Source: CAVXSP01 sp963724645 (GTDB lineage: Bacteria; Acidobacteriota; Vicinamibacteria; Vicinamibacterales; SCN-69-37). From it: a stretch of 64,000 bases of DNA. Position 1 is the first letter of the stretch, and each line of letters begins with the position of its first letter. This document shows, in pieces, positions 9,448-18,188 of this stretch. The notes under the pieces are model-generated. The model had not been told where the DNA came from and did no database searches. It saw only the letters and a program-made list of their open reading frames with translations. The stretch is taken from positions 1 through 64,000 of the forward strand of contig CAVRVJ010000009.1 of the NCBI GenBank assembly GCA_963724645.1, in the 5' to 3' direction. The translations under genes were made by a program, and so were the position numbers.

Positions 9448-11525
9448 TCATAGTGCACCTCCTGTTGTGGGTTGGGTGTGAACTCGTTTTCTGAGGGGGC
9501 TGCCTTGTCGGGCGGTGAGGCGGGGGTCGCCGGGGGCGGGTGGTTGGTAGAGGCGCTGGTTCTTGTCGTTTGCCTTGTGGGAGTTGAGGATTCCGGCCTT
9601 GGTCCAGCTCTTGACGGTGCTGCGGTGCACTCTGAGGTGCTGCGCGAGTTCGTCGGCGGTGAGCAGGCCTTGGGCGCGCAACCGTTCAGCGTGGCTGGGC
9701 AGATGATACTTGTGGCGGACGTGGACGACGATGCCTGCGGTGAACGGTTTGTTCTCGCCGGAGCGGTGACCGGCGGCGTTGAGCGCGTCGGCAGCCTCGG
9801 CGTCGGTGTGGGTGTCGAGGAGGTGGTCGAGTGCGGCGACGGTGTCGGGGCGGGTTTGTCGGGCCTGCCAGGATGTCGGTGGGATCGCAATAGCGAGGCT
9901 GTGGGTCTGTCCGCCGCGGAAACGGACGTGCAGGTGGATGCGGTCGGTCTTGTGCAGGGTGACGTCGTCGACCAGGAGGCGGACCGTCCGTTTACGGTCC
10001 CGCTGCGGGGTGTTCGGGTTGGACCAGAGCGCGGGGAAATCGGTTGCCAGGCAACGGATTCGGTCCTTGACCTGGTCGGTGGGGGCGGCGGCTGCGGCGG
10101 CGCTGGCGCGTTCGTAGTCCTCGCGCGCGGTCTGCAGGGCGCGCAGCGCGTCGTTCCAGTCGGCTTCCAGGCTGTCGGCGACGAGCCGTTGTCGGGGTCG
10201 ACGGCCAGGTAGCGGCGCCGTGCCAGGTCGGCGCGGTGGCGGGCGCGTTCGACGTGCTGGCGGCGCAGCGCGTCGGCTTCGGCGGCACGGGTGTCCAGCT
10301 CGGTTTGCACGGTCAGGGCGACCTCGAGCGCGTGCGGGGTGAGGGTGTCGAGCAGCGGGGTGCCGACGGCTTCGTCGACGACTGCGCCGGGCACGGTTTG
10401 GCAGCGTTGCGCGCCGTCTTGGATGCAGCGGTTCATGCATTGGTAGTCGGGGACTTCGATGCCGCGGCGGGTGTGGTAGCGCACGGTCATGCGGCGTCCG
10501 CAGCGTCCGCAGATGGCCAGGCCCTGCAGCAGGGCGGCGCCCTCGCGGGCCGGGCCGGCGGCGCGGTCGGCGCCGTGTGCGGTGGCGTTGGCCAGCAGCA
10601 GCTTCTGATTGGTTTCGTACTGCTCCCAGCTGATGTAGCCGGGGTGGGTGTCGGGGATCAGCGCGATCCACTGCTCGCGGGGCAGAGTCTCGAAGGTCTT
10701 CTTGCCGTTGCTGTTTAGGCGTTCGCGGCGGCGGCCGTAGGCGAACGCGCCGGCGTAGCGGGGGTTGTGCAGGGTGCGCAGCACCCGCCAGTGCTGCAGC
10801 GGCATCCAGGCCAGCTCGCCCTTGTGTGTGCCGGTGCGCACCCGCACCGGGAACAGCAGCCCGTCGGTGTTGAACTGCTGCACGGTCGCCCGCGCCGAGC
10901 CGGTGCGGGCGAACAGCGTGAACACCTGCCGGATGGCTTGTTGCACACCGGTGTCCGGGTCGAGCACGACCTTGCCGGCCGGATCGTAGATGAGCCCGAC
11001 CGGCAGGCCCATCTGCAGTTCGCCGCGGCGGGCCTTGGACAGCTGGCCGCCGATGAGGCGGGCCCGGATGAAGTGCAGTTCGGCCTCGCTCATGGTGCCC
11101 TTGAGGCCGAGCAGCAGCCGGTCGTTGAAGTCGGTCGGGTCATACAGACCGTCCTCGTCGCAGATCAGGGTGCCCGACATGGCGCAGATCTCCAGCAGTC
11201 GGTGCCAGTCGGCGTTGTTGCGGGCCAGCCGCGACACCTCCAGGCCCAGCACGATCCCGGCCCGGCCCATGCCGACCTCGGCGACCAGGCGCTGGAAGCC
11301 TTCCCGGTCGGCGGCCGAGGCGCCGGAACGGCCCTGGTCGGTGTCGATGGTGACGATCCGCTCGGCTTCCCAGCCCAGCACGATCGCCTTCTGCCGCAGC
11401 GCGTACTGGCGGGTGGCGGACTCGGTGTTGGTCAGCACCTGACGCAGCGTGGACTGGCGCACGTACAGGTAGGCAGTGCGGGCCAGCCGCGCGCCGGTCA
11501 CCTTCGCCGCGGCCTGCTCGCTCAC
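9448..11525 (-). pseudogene. Large serine recombinase with one frameshift
   Basis: This is a site-specific recombinase of about 690 residues. The N-terminal resolvase domain shows YLYVRQSTLRQV with the nucleophilic serine, LGLEVSRLARNNADW, and GLKGTMSEAELHFIRARL. A recombinase domain and a zinc ribbon (CGRCGRR ... CMNRC) follow, then a coiled coil and a C-terminal helix-turn-helix (LTADELAQHLRVHRSTVKSW). Near 10188 one base is missing: DPDN continues as LVADSLEADWND in the other frame, ending at 9448. Its C-terminus lies 20 bp from the left junction of the cassette. It probably moves the cassette together with the three upstream genes. Confidence 0.8.
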
Positions 11526-11531
11526 CGGCGT

Positions 11532-11822
11532 TCACCCCCGGGTGGCGACGGCCAGCGCCATCGACGCCAGCAGCCCGACCAGTTCAGCGTCCACACCGCC
11601 GCCGGCGGGCGGTGCCGACCGGGCGGGCGTGGACGGCGAGACCGTCGCGGCGGTCGCGGCCTGCCGCACCCGCAGCCAGGCGGCGACCCCGCGCTGCTGC
11701 AGCACTCCCAGCCCCAGCCGCCACCCATCGGCATCGCCGGAAAGCGCCCGGGCCCGCAGCCGCTCGTACCCGTCCACGACGTCGGATCTGTCACCGCCCG
11801 TGTCGTCGATGTCATTGCGCAC
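11532..11822 (-). CDS. Small conserved protein of recombinase cassette
   Basis: This protein has 96 residues and starts at GTG 11820-11822, overlapping the end of the HTH gene by 11 bases (translational coupling). Its stop is only 6 bp before the recombinase start. It is mostly helical in composition (VVDGYERLRARALSGDADGW, GVLQQRGVAAWLRV) with a proline/alanine-rich middle. I do not recognise a family. The tight spacing to the recombinase suggests an accessory factor for recombination or its control. Confidence 0.6.
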   Translation of the reverse strand: MRNDIDDTGGDRSDVVDGYERLRARALSGDADGWRLGLGVLQQRGVAAWLRVRQAATAATVSPSTPARSAPPAGGGVDAELVGLLASMALAVATRG

Positions 11823-12306
11823 CGCCACTTTTGGAACTCTCAGCGCGGGCCAGCGCCCGCTCCACCGATCGCGGGTGCACCCTGATCGCGAATTCGGCCG
11901 CGATCGCATCAGCCAGCTGCGCCGACCCCACCGCCGGATCCTGTTCGCGCAGCCGGCGCGCATAGGCGATGACCTCGTCGATCAGCTTGTGCGCGCGCCG
12001 CGGGCCCGGTTTGGCCGGCACCAGCCCGCCCAGCCCGTCGCGGTCCACCGCGGTGGCGGCCTCGTAGAACGACGGGCGGGACAACCCGAACGCCGCCGCG
12101 GTCTGCGTGACCGGGGCGCCGTCGACCCGCACCCGCCGCACCATCTCGTATTTGACCTGCACCAGATCGCGGGCATCGAAGAACTCCGAGGACGCGAACT
12201 GTTCGTCACGCACCGCCAACGGGCGGGGATTCAGCGTCCGCGTCTGGGCCAGCGCCGCGGCCTTCGCATCCGGCTCCCGCTTCCGCGCCACGACCACCAC
12301 CTCCAA
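11812..12306 (-). CDS. Helix-turn-helix protein of recombinase cassette
   Basis: This 164-residue protein has a transposase-like helix-turn-helix: VKYEMVRRVRVDGAPVTQTAAAFGLSR is followed by SFYEAATAVDRDGLGGLVP and a second helical pair (IAYARRLREQDPAVGSAQLADAI). This resembles the DNA-binding half of IS630/IS3-type transposases without any catalytic domain. It probably binds the cassette DNA and either regulates or directs the recombinase. Three CGGCATAAT motifs lie just upstream (12322-12474) and could be its targets. It overlaps the downstream small gene. Confidence 0.65.
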   Translation of the reverse strand: MEVVVVARKREPDAKAAALAQTRTLNPRPLAVRDEQFASSEFFDARDLVQVKYEMVRRVRVDGAPVTQTAAAFGLSRPSFYEAATAVDRDGLGGLVPAKPGPRRAHKLIDEVIAYARRLREQDPAVGSAQLADAIAAEFAIRVHPRSVERALARAESSKSGGAQ

Positions 12307-12321
12307 CTTGATGTAAGCTTA

Positions 12322-12474
12322 ATTATGCCGAACTAGGCTGATGATCCGATCCCCGACACGCCCAGATCATCGCAAAATCACAGCTATGTAACTTGATCTC
12401 GCGGGGATTACACGAAGGCAATCGCAGCTCTGATGACTTCAGCGGCATAATCTGGCTGACATCGGCGGCATAAT
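12322..12474. promoter_or_regulatory. Three CGGCATAAT motifs in cassette intergenic region
   Basis: CGGCATAAT occurs directly at 12443-12451 and 12466-12474 and inverted at 12322-12330. All lie in the gap between the DUF5372 gene and the HTH gene, and the sequence is AT-richer than its surroundings. The spacing and mixed orientation suggest binding sites for the cassette HTH protein or recombinase, or an operator. The role is inferred. Confidence 0.45.
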
Positions 12475-12489
12475 CATCTTTACAGTCGT

Positions 12490-12729
12490 TCAGTCGGATA
12501 GGCCATCGATCAACCCGCGCAGCTCGACCAGATCGGCGAACCGGAACGGCGACCGGCCCGCGGCCATCGCGACGAACGCATCCGGCTCGACCGCATCCGT
12601 CCAGCCCACCGGCAGCGAGAACTGCCGGCCATCACCGTCAAGGAAGAACACCCGATCTTGCGACCACGTCTGCCGCACCGCCAGAAACACGAACTCTCGC
12701 CCCAACCACGGGTGGAACGGGTGCGTCAC
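12490..12729 (-). CDS. DUF5372-like small protein of recombinase cassette
   Basis: This 79-residue protein begins MTHPFHPWLGREFVFL and contains VRQTWSQDRVFFLDGDG, LPVGWTDAVEPDAFVAMAAGRSPF. I recognise this as the DUF5372 type that accompanies HTH/recombinase or transposase genes in actinobacterial mobile elements. The compact beta-rich sequence gives no enzymatic motif. It is the most upstream gene of the minus-strand cassette, separated from the HTH gene by about 180 bp that carry the CGGCATAAT motifs. Confidence 0.7.
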   Translation of the reverse strand: MTHPFHPWLGREFVFLAVRQTWSQDRVFFLDGDGRQFSLPVGWTDAVEPDAFVAMAAGRSPFRFADLVELRGLIDGLSD

Positions 12730-12777
12730 CCGAACAGTTCGCTCACCACAAACGGGATCGAGCGCAGTTGACGACGC

Positions 12778-13019
12778 AGGACAATGCGTTGTGCGAGACG
12801 ACGATAGGGCTGTACAAGACCGAGTGCATCCGCGACGGCTCCCCGTTCCGGAACGGGCCGATCGGCAGCCTCGCCGACCTGGAGAACATCACATCGACGT
12901 GGGTGGCCTGGTACAACGAGCTCAGGCTGATGCACCGGCTCGGGCGACGCCCGCCTGCGGAGGCCGAGGCCGGGTACTACGCTCGACTGCACGCCGGAAA
13001 GCACACCGGTCACACGTAA
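12778..13019 (+). pseudogene. IS3 transposase OrfB, 3' part
   Basis: This is the C-terminal end of OrfB interrupted at 9428. It carries DNALCETTIGLYKTE with the catalytic glutamate, then WVAWYNELRLMHRLG and the usual RPPAEAEAGYY tail. It stops 30 bp before the right inverted repeat of the IS3 element. Confidence 0.85.
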
Positions 13020-13049
13020 CGAGGTGTGCATGAAACCGGGGATGCTTCA

Positions 13050-14546
13050 GTTCGCCGACGTGGTGCATTCAATGGATATCGCGGCCGCCGTGGGCGCGGA
13101 GCGGCTGCGCGAGGTGATGGCCGAGTTGTTCAACCGCTCGTCGGCGGTGGTGCAGCGCTACGGCGGCACGGTCGACAAGTTCACCGGTGACGGGATCATG
13201 GCGGTGTTCGGGGCGCCGGTTGCGTTGGAGGACCATGCATTTCGCGCCTGCCTGGCGGCGCTGGATATTCAGCAAGAGGCGCAACGGCTCGCGAGGGAGG
13301 TCGCAGTTCACGACGGCGTCGCGCTGGCACTACGCGTCCGACTCAACTCGGGTCAAGTGATCGCCGATGAAATCGGTTCGGGCCCTTTGAGTTACACGGC
13401 GGTGGGCGAGCAGGTCGGGATGGCGCAGCGAATGGAGTCGGTAGCGCCTGCCGGCGGGGTGATGCTTAGCGAGTCGACGGCCCGGCTGGTCGAGACCGCG
13501 GTGGCACTAGGCGAGAACGAACTGCACCAGATCAAGGGTGTTGAGAGCCCGGTGCCGGCGAGGAGGCTGCTGGCCATCGAAACGCATCAGCCACGTCGGC
13601 GCAGCGAGTCGGCGTTGGTGGGGCGCACCCGGGAACTGAATTTCCTCACCGCAATTCTTGAGGACGCCGTCGGCGGCGCCGGATGTGTCGTCAACATCGT
13701 CGGACCGGCGGGCATCGGCATGAGCCGGTTGATCCGCGAAATCGGAGCGGTCGCGGCGCGCCGCGGTTTGGCGGTGTTCACTGCCTATTGCGAGTCCCAC
13801 ACCAGCGACATCCCGTTCCATGTGATCTCGCGATTGTTGCGGGCGGGCATAGGAATTGATGATCTCGATGACGATGCGGCTCGGGTGCAGGTTCACGATC
13901 AATTCGCTGATGCCGACGACGAAGACCTGCTTCTGCTTGACGACTTGCTGGGCATAACCGACGCCGCGGTCGCGCTGCCCGACATCGCCCCCGACGCGCG
14001 TCGACGCCGCTTGACCGGGCTGATCAACGCAGCCGCGCTCGCCCAGACGGAGTCGGCGGTCTATGTAATCGAGGATGTCCATTGGGTCGATGACGTCAGT
14101 GAGTCGATGATGGCCGATTTTCTTTCGGTGATTCCGCAGACTCGGTCGCTGGTTCTGATCACGTCTCGTCCCGAATACCGCGGCGCGCTGACCCGGGTCT
14201 CAGGCGCCCAGACGATTGCACTGCGACCGCTGAGCGTCGCGCAAGGCTCGACGCTCGCCGCCGAACTGCTGGGCGCCGACCCGTCGTTGGCGGATCTGGC
14301 CGCCCAGGTGTCCGCTCGTGCCGCCGGGAACCCGTTCTTTGCCGAAGAGATGGTGCGTGACTTGGCCGAGCGGGGGGTACTGAACGGGGCACCCGGGGCG
14401 TTTGCATTGCGTGGCGATACGGGCGACGTCGACGTGCCGGCCACCCTGCAGGCCACTATCGGCGCCCGCATCGATCGGCTGAGCGCCGCGGCCAAACACA
14501 CGCTCAATGCTGCGGCGGTGATCGGGTCGCGATTTGATGCAGAGCT
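13050..14546 (+). pseudogene. Cyclase/AAA-ATPase paralog 1, middle segment
   Basis: This is the central part of the gene begun at 8222. The class III cyclase domain has the metal-binding FADVVHS and DKFTGDGIMAVFG. The loop that normally reads GDxVNxAxRxE is GEQVGMAQRME here, so the adenine-specifying Asp is Glu and the transition-state Asn is Gly. An AAA ATPase domain follows, but its Walker A is VGPAGIGMSR with Met where the lysine should be; paralogs 2 and 3 keep GIGKSR. Walker B is AVYVIEDVHW. The segment ends at 14546 where a second insertion enters. The Walker change suggests this paralog was already losing function. Confidence 0.8.
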
Positions 14547-16676
14547 ACCAGTGAGGCCAGCCTCGGACCGCCGAGCTGGGTGGCCGGGTTGGGTGGGATC
14601 GTTGCGGCTGGCTGTTGGTTGAGAAGCGGTCCGAGCCCGCCCTCCGAGGATCGCGGCGTCGCCGCGAGGCTGTGCGCTTGTCAGGACCGGCTTGGCCGAC
14701 CAGGCTGCCGGTCATGGCTGCGACGGTGACGATCAACGATGTGCTCGACGGGCATGTGGTGCTGGATATCGAGTGTCTGGATCGGATCTACGTGAACGGT
14801 TACGTGCCGAACCTGCAGGTCGGCGGGCAGGTGGTCTCGTTTCTGACCGCCCATCTGGGTAATCCGATCCCGTCTCCGGCGATCCTGGAGAAGATCGGCA
14901 CCGCGTTCCGCCGCGCGGTGGACCGCTTCGCCGCCGACAACAAGATCCCGGTGGTGCGGTTCGGCAAGACCGATCGCAAGATCGACGTGATGCGGCCGTA
15001 TCTGGCCCGGCAAGCCGGCACCGGGCGGGCCGGGGTGGCCGCGATCGGGATCGCGCAGGAGTTCGCGCCGGTGTTCACGGCCACCAAAAAGCAGCGGGGC
15101 AAGACGGTGTGGTTTTCCTTCGCGGTGTCCCAGCGGCGGGTGACCTGCTACTACTTCTACGTCTGGGACGACGATTTCGGGCCGGCGTTTGTCAAGGTGT
15201 GCGCCTACTTTCCGTATCCGATGAAGATCTGGGTCAACGGCCACGAGTGGGCCAAACGGCAGGCGGCCAAAGCCGGGATCGGGTTTAGCGAGCTGTCCAA
15301 CGGGTTCGCTTCCTGCACCGATCCGGCTGCGCTGCAAGTGATCTGCGACCGGCTCGGGCCGGGCGCGATCCAGGTGTTCGCCGAACGCTGGTGGTCGATG
15401 CTGCCGCTGCCGCTGACCGAGCACGACCGCGCCGCCGGCTATTGGTGGGAACTGTCGATGCGCCAGGTCGAGACCTCGCGCACCCTGGTGTTCGACGCAC
15501 CCCGGCGGGCCCGCGGGTTCTTTGAGGCGCTGGTGGCCGACAACCTCGACATCGGCTGCCCGGAACTGATCGAGCTGATCTTCAAACGCGGCCAGCGCCG
15601 CGGCGCCAAGGCAAGAGGCGAATACAAGACCAGGATCGTCACCTACGGCACCGAGGTCAACGTCAACGCCTGCTACCGGTACTCCCGCATCAAACAGTAT
15701 TTGAAGGACGGGCGAGCGCTGCGCATCGAGACCGTGATCAACGACCCCGGCGATCTGGGCTGCTTGCGGCGACTGCACCATCTCGACGAACTGCAGACGC
15801 GTGCTCGTGCGGTCAACACCACGCTGCTGGATACTGAACGTGTCGGTCAGGGCTGCGTCCTTGCGAGTCCAGCCTTTGAGCGGATCGCGCAGCCCACCCT
15901 CACCGAGGATGGCAGGAGGGCCCCGGCCTTGCGGTTCGGCGACCCTCGGGTCCAAGCCGTGGCCGGCGCGCTGTGCACCAGCGTGCTCGCCGTCACCGGC
16001 ATCACCAACAAGAGCCTGCGCGCCTGGATGACCGGCCTGCTCGGCGGCACCGCCTACACCATGAACCAGGCCAGCTACGACCTGGCGCGGCTGCGCATCA
16101 ACGGGCTCATCACCCGCGTCCCCGGCAGAAACCGCTACCGGCTCGCCGGCGACGGACTGCGGTTTGCGATCTTCTACACCAAACTCCACGACCGGCTGCT
16201 CCGCACGCTGCTCGCTGCCGACAGGCCGCCCGCGCCACCTGCACTGCGAAAGGCCTTGCACACCATCGACACTCACGTCACTGAACGCATCGACCAAGCC
16301 CGGCTGCTGCCAAACGCAGCCTGAAAACTCAAGACAACTCTCAAAGTCCTAGCGACCAAGGGTCCCTACCCCGCAGCCGGGACTTCGCCCGGCAGCGGTG
16401 GCCCTTCGGGCAGCACAAAATAGCGGTCTGCCGGGTAGCTCCGACCGCCGCGCCCCGGATCCCTCGCGTCAATCTGCCGATGGTTGTGCCCTTTGGTCTC
16501 GGCTCGAGACGAGGTATCTGCGTTTACCATCGCCGTTGCGGCACAATATCTTTCCGCCAGACGCGAGCGCCCTTTGGTCCACATTCGGACGAGGATCTGC
16601 GCTGGCGACCCGGTGCCCCTCAAGCCTGCCACTTTGCTTCCGTCATCACCAACAAATTGTCGGAAGTTGATCCTCA
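14547..16676. mobile_element. Unclassified insertion carrying one large conserved protein
   Basis: The insertion interrupts cyclase paralog 1: SRFDAEL on the left and LAGAVDTVE on the right join to match SRFESELLAG-type sequence of the paralogs. The bases agct flank it at 14543-14546 and 16677-16680, giving a duplication of 3-4 bp. It is 2130 bp long and holds only one convincing gene (14714-16324). I found no terminal inverted repeats. The 350 bp after the gene (16325-16676) hold no gene I can support. Confidence 0.65.
14714..16324 (+). CDS. Conserved protein of unknown family, candidate transposase
   Basis: This protein has 536 residues. I chose the start MAATVTINDVL at 14714; an in-frame start at 14615 adds only an arginine-rich tail. 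Recognisable conserved blocks include LDIECLDRIYVNGYVPNLQ, PVVRFGKTDRKIDVMRPYL, FYVWDDDFGPAFVK, IWVNGHEWAKRQ, ETVINDPGDLGCLRRLHHL and ALRFGDPRV. The C-terminal region (about 440-510) looks like a winged helix (ASYDLARLRINGLITRVPGRNRYRL). I recall similar proteins as multi-copy hypotheticals in many bacteria. Here it is the only gene in a fragment inserted into another gene, which argues for a transposase-like role. No classical DDE triad or HUH motif is evident. Confidence 0.65.
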   Translation: MAATVTINDVLDGHVVLDIECLDRIYVNGYVPNLQVGGQVVSFLTAHLGNPIPSPAILEKIGTAFRRAVDRFAADNKIPVVRFGKTDRKIDVMRPYLARQAGTGRAGVAAIGIAQEFAPVFTATKKQRGKTVWFSFAVSQRRVTCYYFYVWDDDFGPAFVKVCAYFPYPMKIWVNGHEWAKRQAAKAGIGFSELSNGFASCTDPAALQVICDRLGPGAIQVFAERWWSMLPLPLTEHDRAAGYWWELSMRQVETSRTLVFDAPRRARGFFEALVADNLDIGCPELIELIFKRGQRRGAKARGEYKTRIVTYGTEVNVNACYRYSRIKQYLKDGRALRIETVINDPGDLGCLRRLHHLDELQTRARAVNTTLLDTERVGQGCVLASPAFERIAQPTLTEDGRRAPALRFGDPRVQAVAGALCTSVLAVTGITNKSLRAWMTGLLGGTAYTMNQASYDLARLRINGLITRVPGRNRYRLAGDGLRFAIFYTKLHDRLLRTLLAADRPPAPPALRKALHTIDTHVTERIDQARLLPNAA

Positions 16677-18188
16677 AGCTGCTAGCCGGCGCGGTCGACA
16701 CCGTGGAGGTGGCACCGCTCATCGAAGCGGAACTCGTTGACCAGGTGAGGTTTGGACGGCGCGCTGAATATGCGTTTCGGCATCCGTTGATCCAGGCTGT
16801 TGCCTACGAATCACAGCTGAAGTCAGATCGTGCCGAATTGCACCGGTGTCTCGCTGCCGCCATCGAAGCCCGTGATCCGGCATCGGTTGATGAGAACGCT
16901 GCGTTGATCGCCGAGCATTTCGAGGCGGCTGGTGATCCGCATGCGGCTTTCTCCTGGCACATGCGGCCCGGCGCGCGGCTGACCAACCGTGATATGGCTG
17001 CGGCCCGAAATATTTGGCGGCGAGCCAGACAGGTCGCCGACCGGCTGCCCGAGGACGATCCGGATCGGTTGTCGATGCGCATCGCGCCACGCGCGTTGTT
17101 ATGTGCAACCGCGCATCGTCTTGGCGGCGGCGGCGCCGACGCCGGCTTCGACGAGCTCCGCGACCTGTGCGCCCAGTCGGGTGATCTGCGGTCGCTGGCG
17201 ATGGGCTTGAACGGACTCGTGACGGTGAAACTTCTTGACGCCCATCGGCAGGAGGCGTCTCGTCTCGCCGAGAATGGTCACATTGCTTGAGTCCATCGGC
17301 GACCCGACGTTGACCGTCGGACTGACCTTGGGCGCGGTGACGGCAAAGCACGAGACCGGCGAGATGGCCGAGGTTCTGCGGTTGTCACAACGGATCATCG
17401 ACGTCGCCGATGACCCCAGGAAAGGCGACCTGTTCTTCGGACTCGGATCCCCAGTGGCGCTTGCACTCGCGATGCGGGGGGCCGCGCGATCGTGCCTGGC
17501 AGTGGCGGGCTGGAAAGAGGACCTGCGGAGAGCCATTGCCATGGCTCGTACATCCGACCCGCTGACACTTCAGGCCGTGAACTACTACACGTACGTACTC
17601 GCGATACCATACGGGGTGCTGTTGCCCGACGCTTGCGCCCTGCGAGATACCGCCGAAATACTGTCTATAGCAGAGCAATCAGCTGACGACATGACACTTT
17701 TTGGTGCCCAAGCCGCGCGGGGTGTCACGCTCGTCCATCAGAACGGCCAGGATCGTGAGGTCGGCTTCCAAGCTGCGAAGAGCGCTAGCAGGTCTGCCGA
17801 TTGTCGACATCCATGTCGCACAGGAGAAAACGAGAGTCGGCGATCTTGACGGCGCTATTGAGCTGTTGCGGCCGGTTCTCGACGATTTGTATGACTCCGG
17901 GGGGTCGATCTGGTGCGCCTGGCCACCACTGCTTTGGTGGAAGCATTGCTGGCACGAGGCGGAGAGGGTGATTTCGAGGATGCGCAGGCAGCGATCGACC
18001 AATTAGATGCTGTGCCAACCGATCCGCGGTTCGTCCTCAACAAGATTTCAGTGCTTCGTCTTCGCGCCCTGCTGGCACGAGCTCACGGTGACGACGCGAT
18101 GTACCGGCCGTTGCGCGACCGGTATCGCACGATGGCAAATCACCTTGGTTTCGAAGGGCATATCGCGGTCGCCGAGGCGATGACATGA
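16677..18188 (+). pseudogene. Cyclase/AAA-ATPase paralog 1, C-terminal segment
   Basis: This is the C-terminal third of paralog 1: the ATPase lid (EAELVDQVRFGRRAEYAFRHPL), then a TPR-like helical repeat region (ALIAEHFEAAGDPHAAFSWHMR, REVGFQ, LPIVDIHVAQEKTRVGDLDGAI). Frames change near 17275, 17780 and 17900, each recoverable by one base. The end ALLARGG...FEGHIAVAEAMT overlaps the start of paralog 2 by ATGA (18185-18188), so the genes were translationally coupled. With two insertions and three frameshifts the gene is not functional as read. Confidence 0.75.

Larger units (their letters stand above)
9429..12777. mobile_element. Serine-recombinase cassette nested in IS3 orfB
   Basis: Four minus-strand genes (DUF5372, HTH protein, small protein, large serine recombinase) lie between the broken halves of IS3 orfB. 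The short direct repeat cgacgc occurs at 9423-9428 and 12772-12777, exactly at the two junctions. Serine recombinases leave short crossover cores rather than transposase-type duplications, so this fits. There are no terminal inverted repeats that I can see. Confidence 0.75.
8353..13049. mobile_element. IS3-family element containing a nested recombinase cassette
   Basis: The ends are tgaaccatccccggtttc at 8353 and, as reverse complement from 13049, tgaagcatccccggtttc. A 3-bp duplication gtt (8350-8352 and 13050-13052) is the expected length for IS3. Inside are orfA, an orfB split at 9428, and a separate 3.35-kb serine-recombinase cassette (9429-12777). Removing the cassette restores orfB; removing the whole element restores the cyclase gene. 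Confidence 0.9.

Noticed and set aside
14681..16297. 538-codon minus-strand open frame over the conserved insertion protein
   Set aside because: The plus frame has clear conserved blocks and a start. The minus frame is an antisense shadow.
14547..16676. Terminal inverted repeats for the unclassified insertion
   Set aside because: Only a 5-base tgagg match between the ends was found, which is not significant.
16366..16722. 118-codon minus frame after the conserved insertion protein
   Set aside because: It crosses the insertion boundary at 16676 into the cyclase gene, so its N-terminus cannot be original. No family was recognised, though the last 70 codons could be a small gene.
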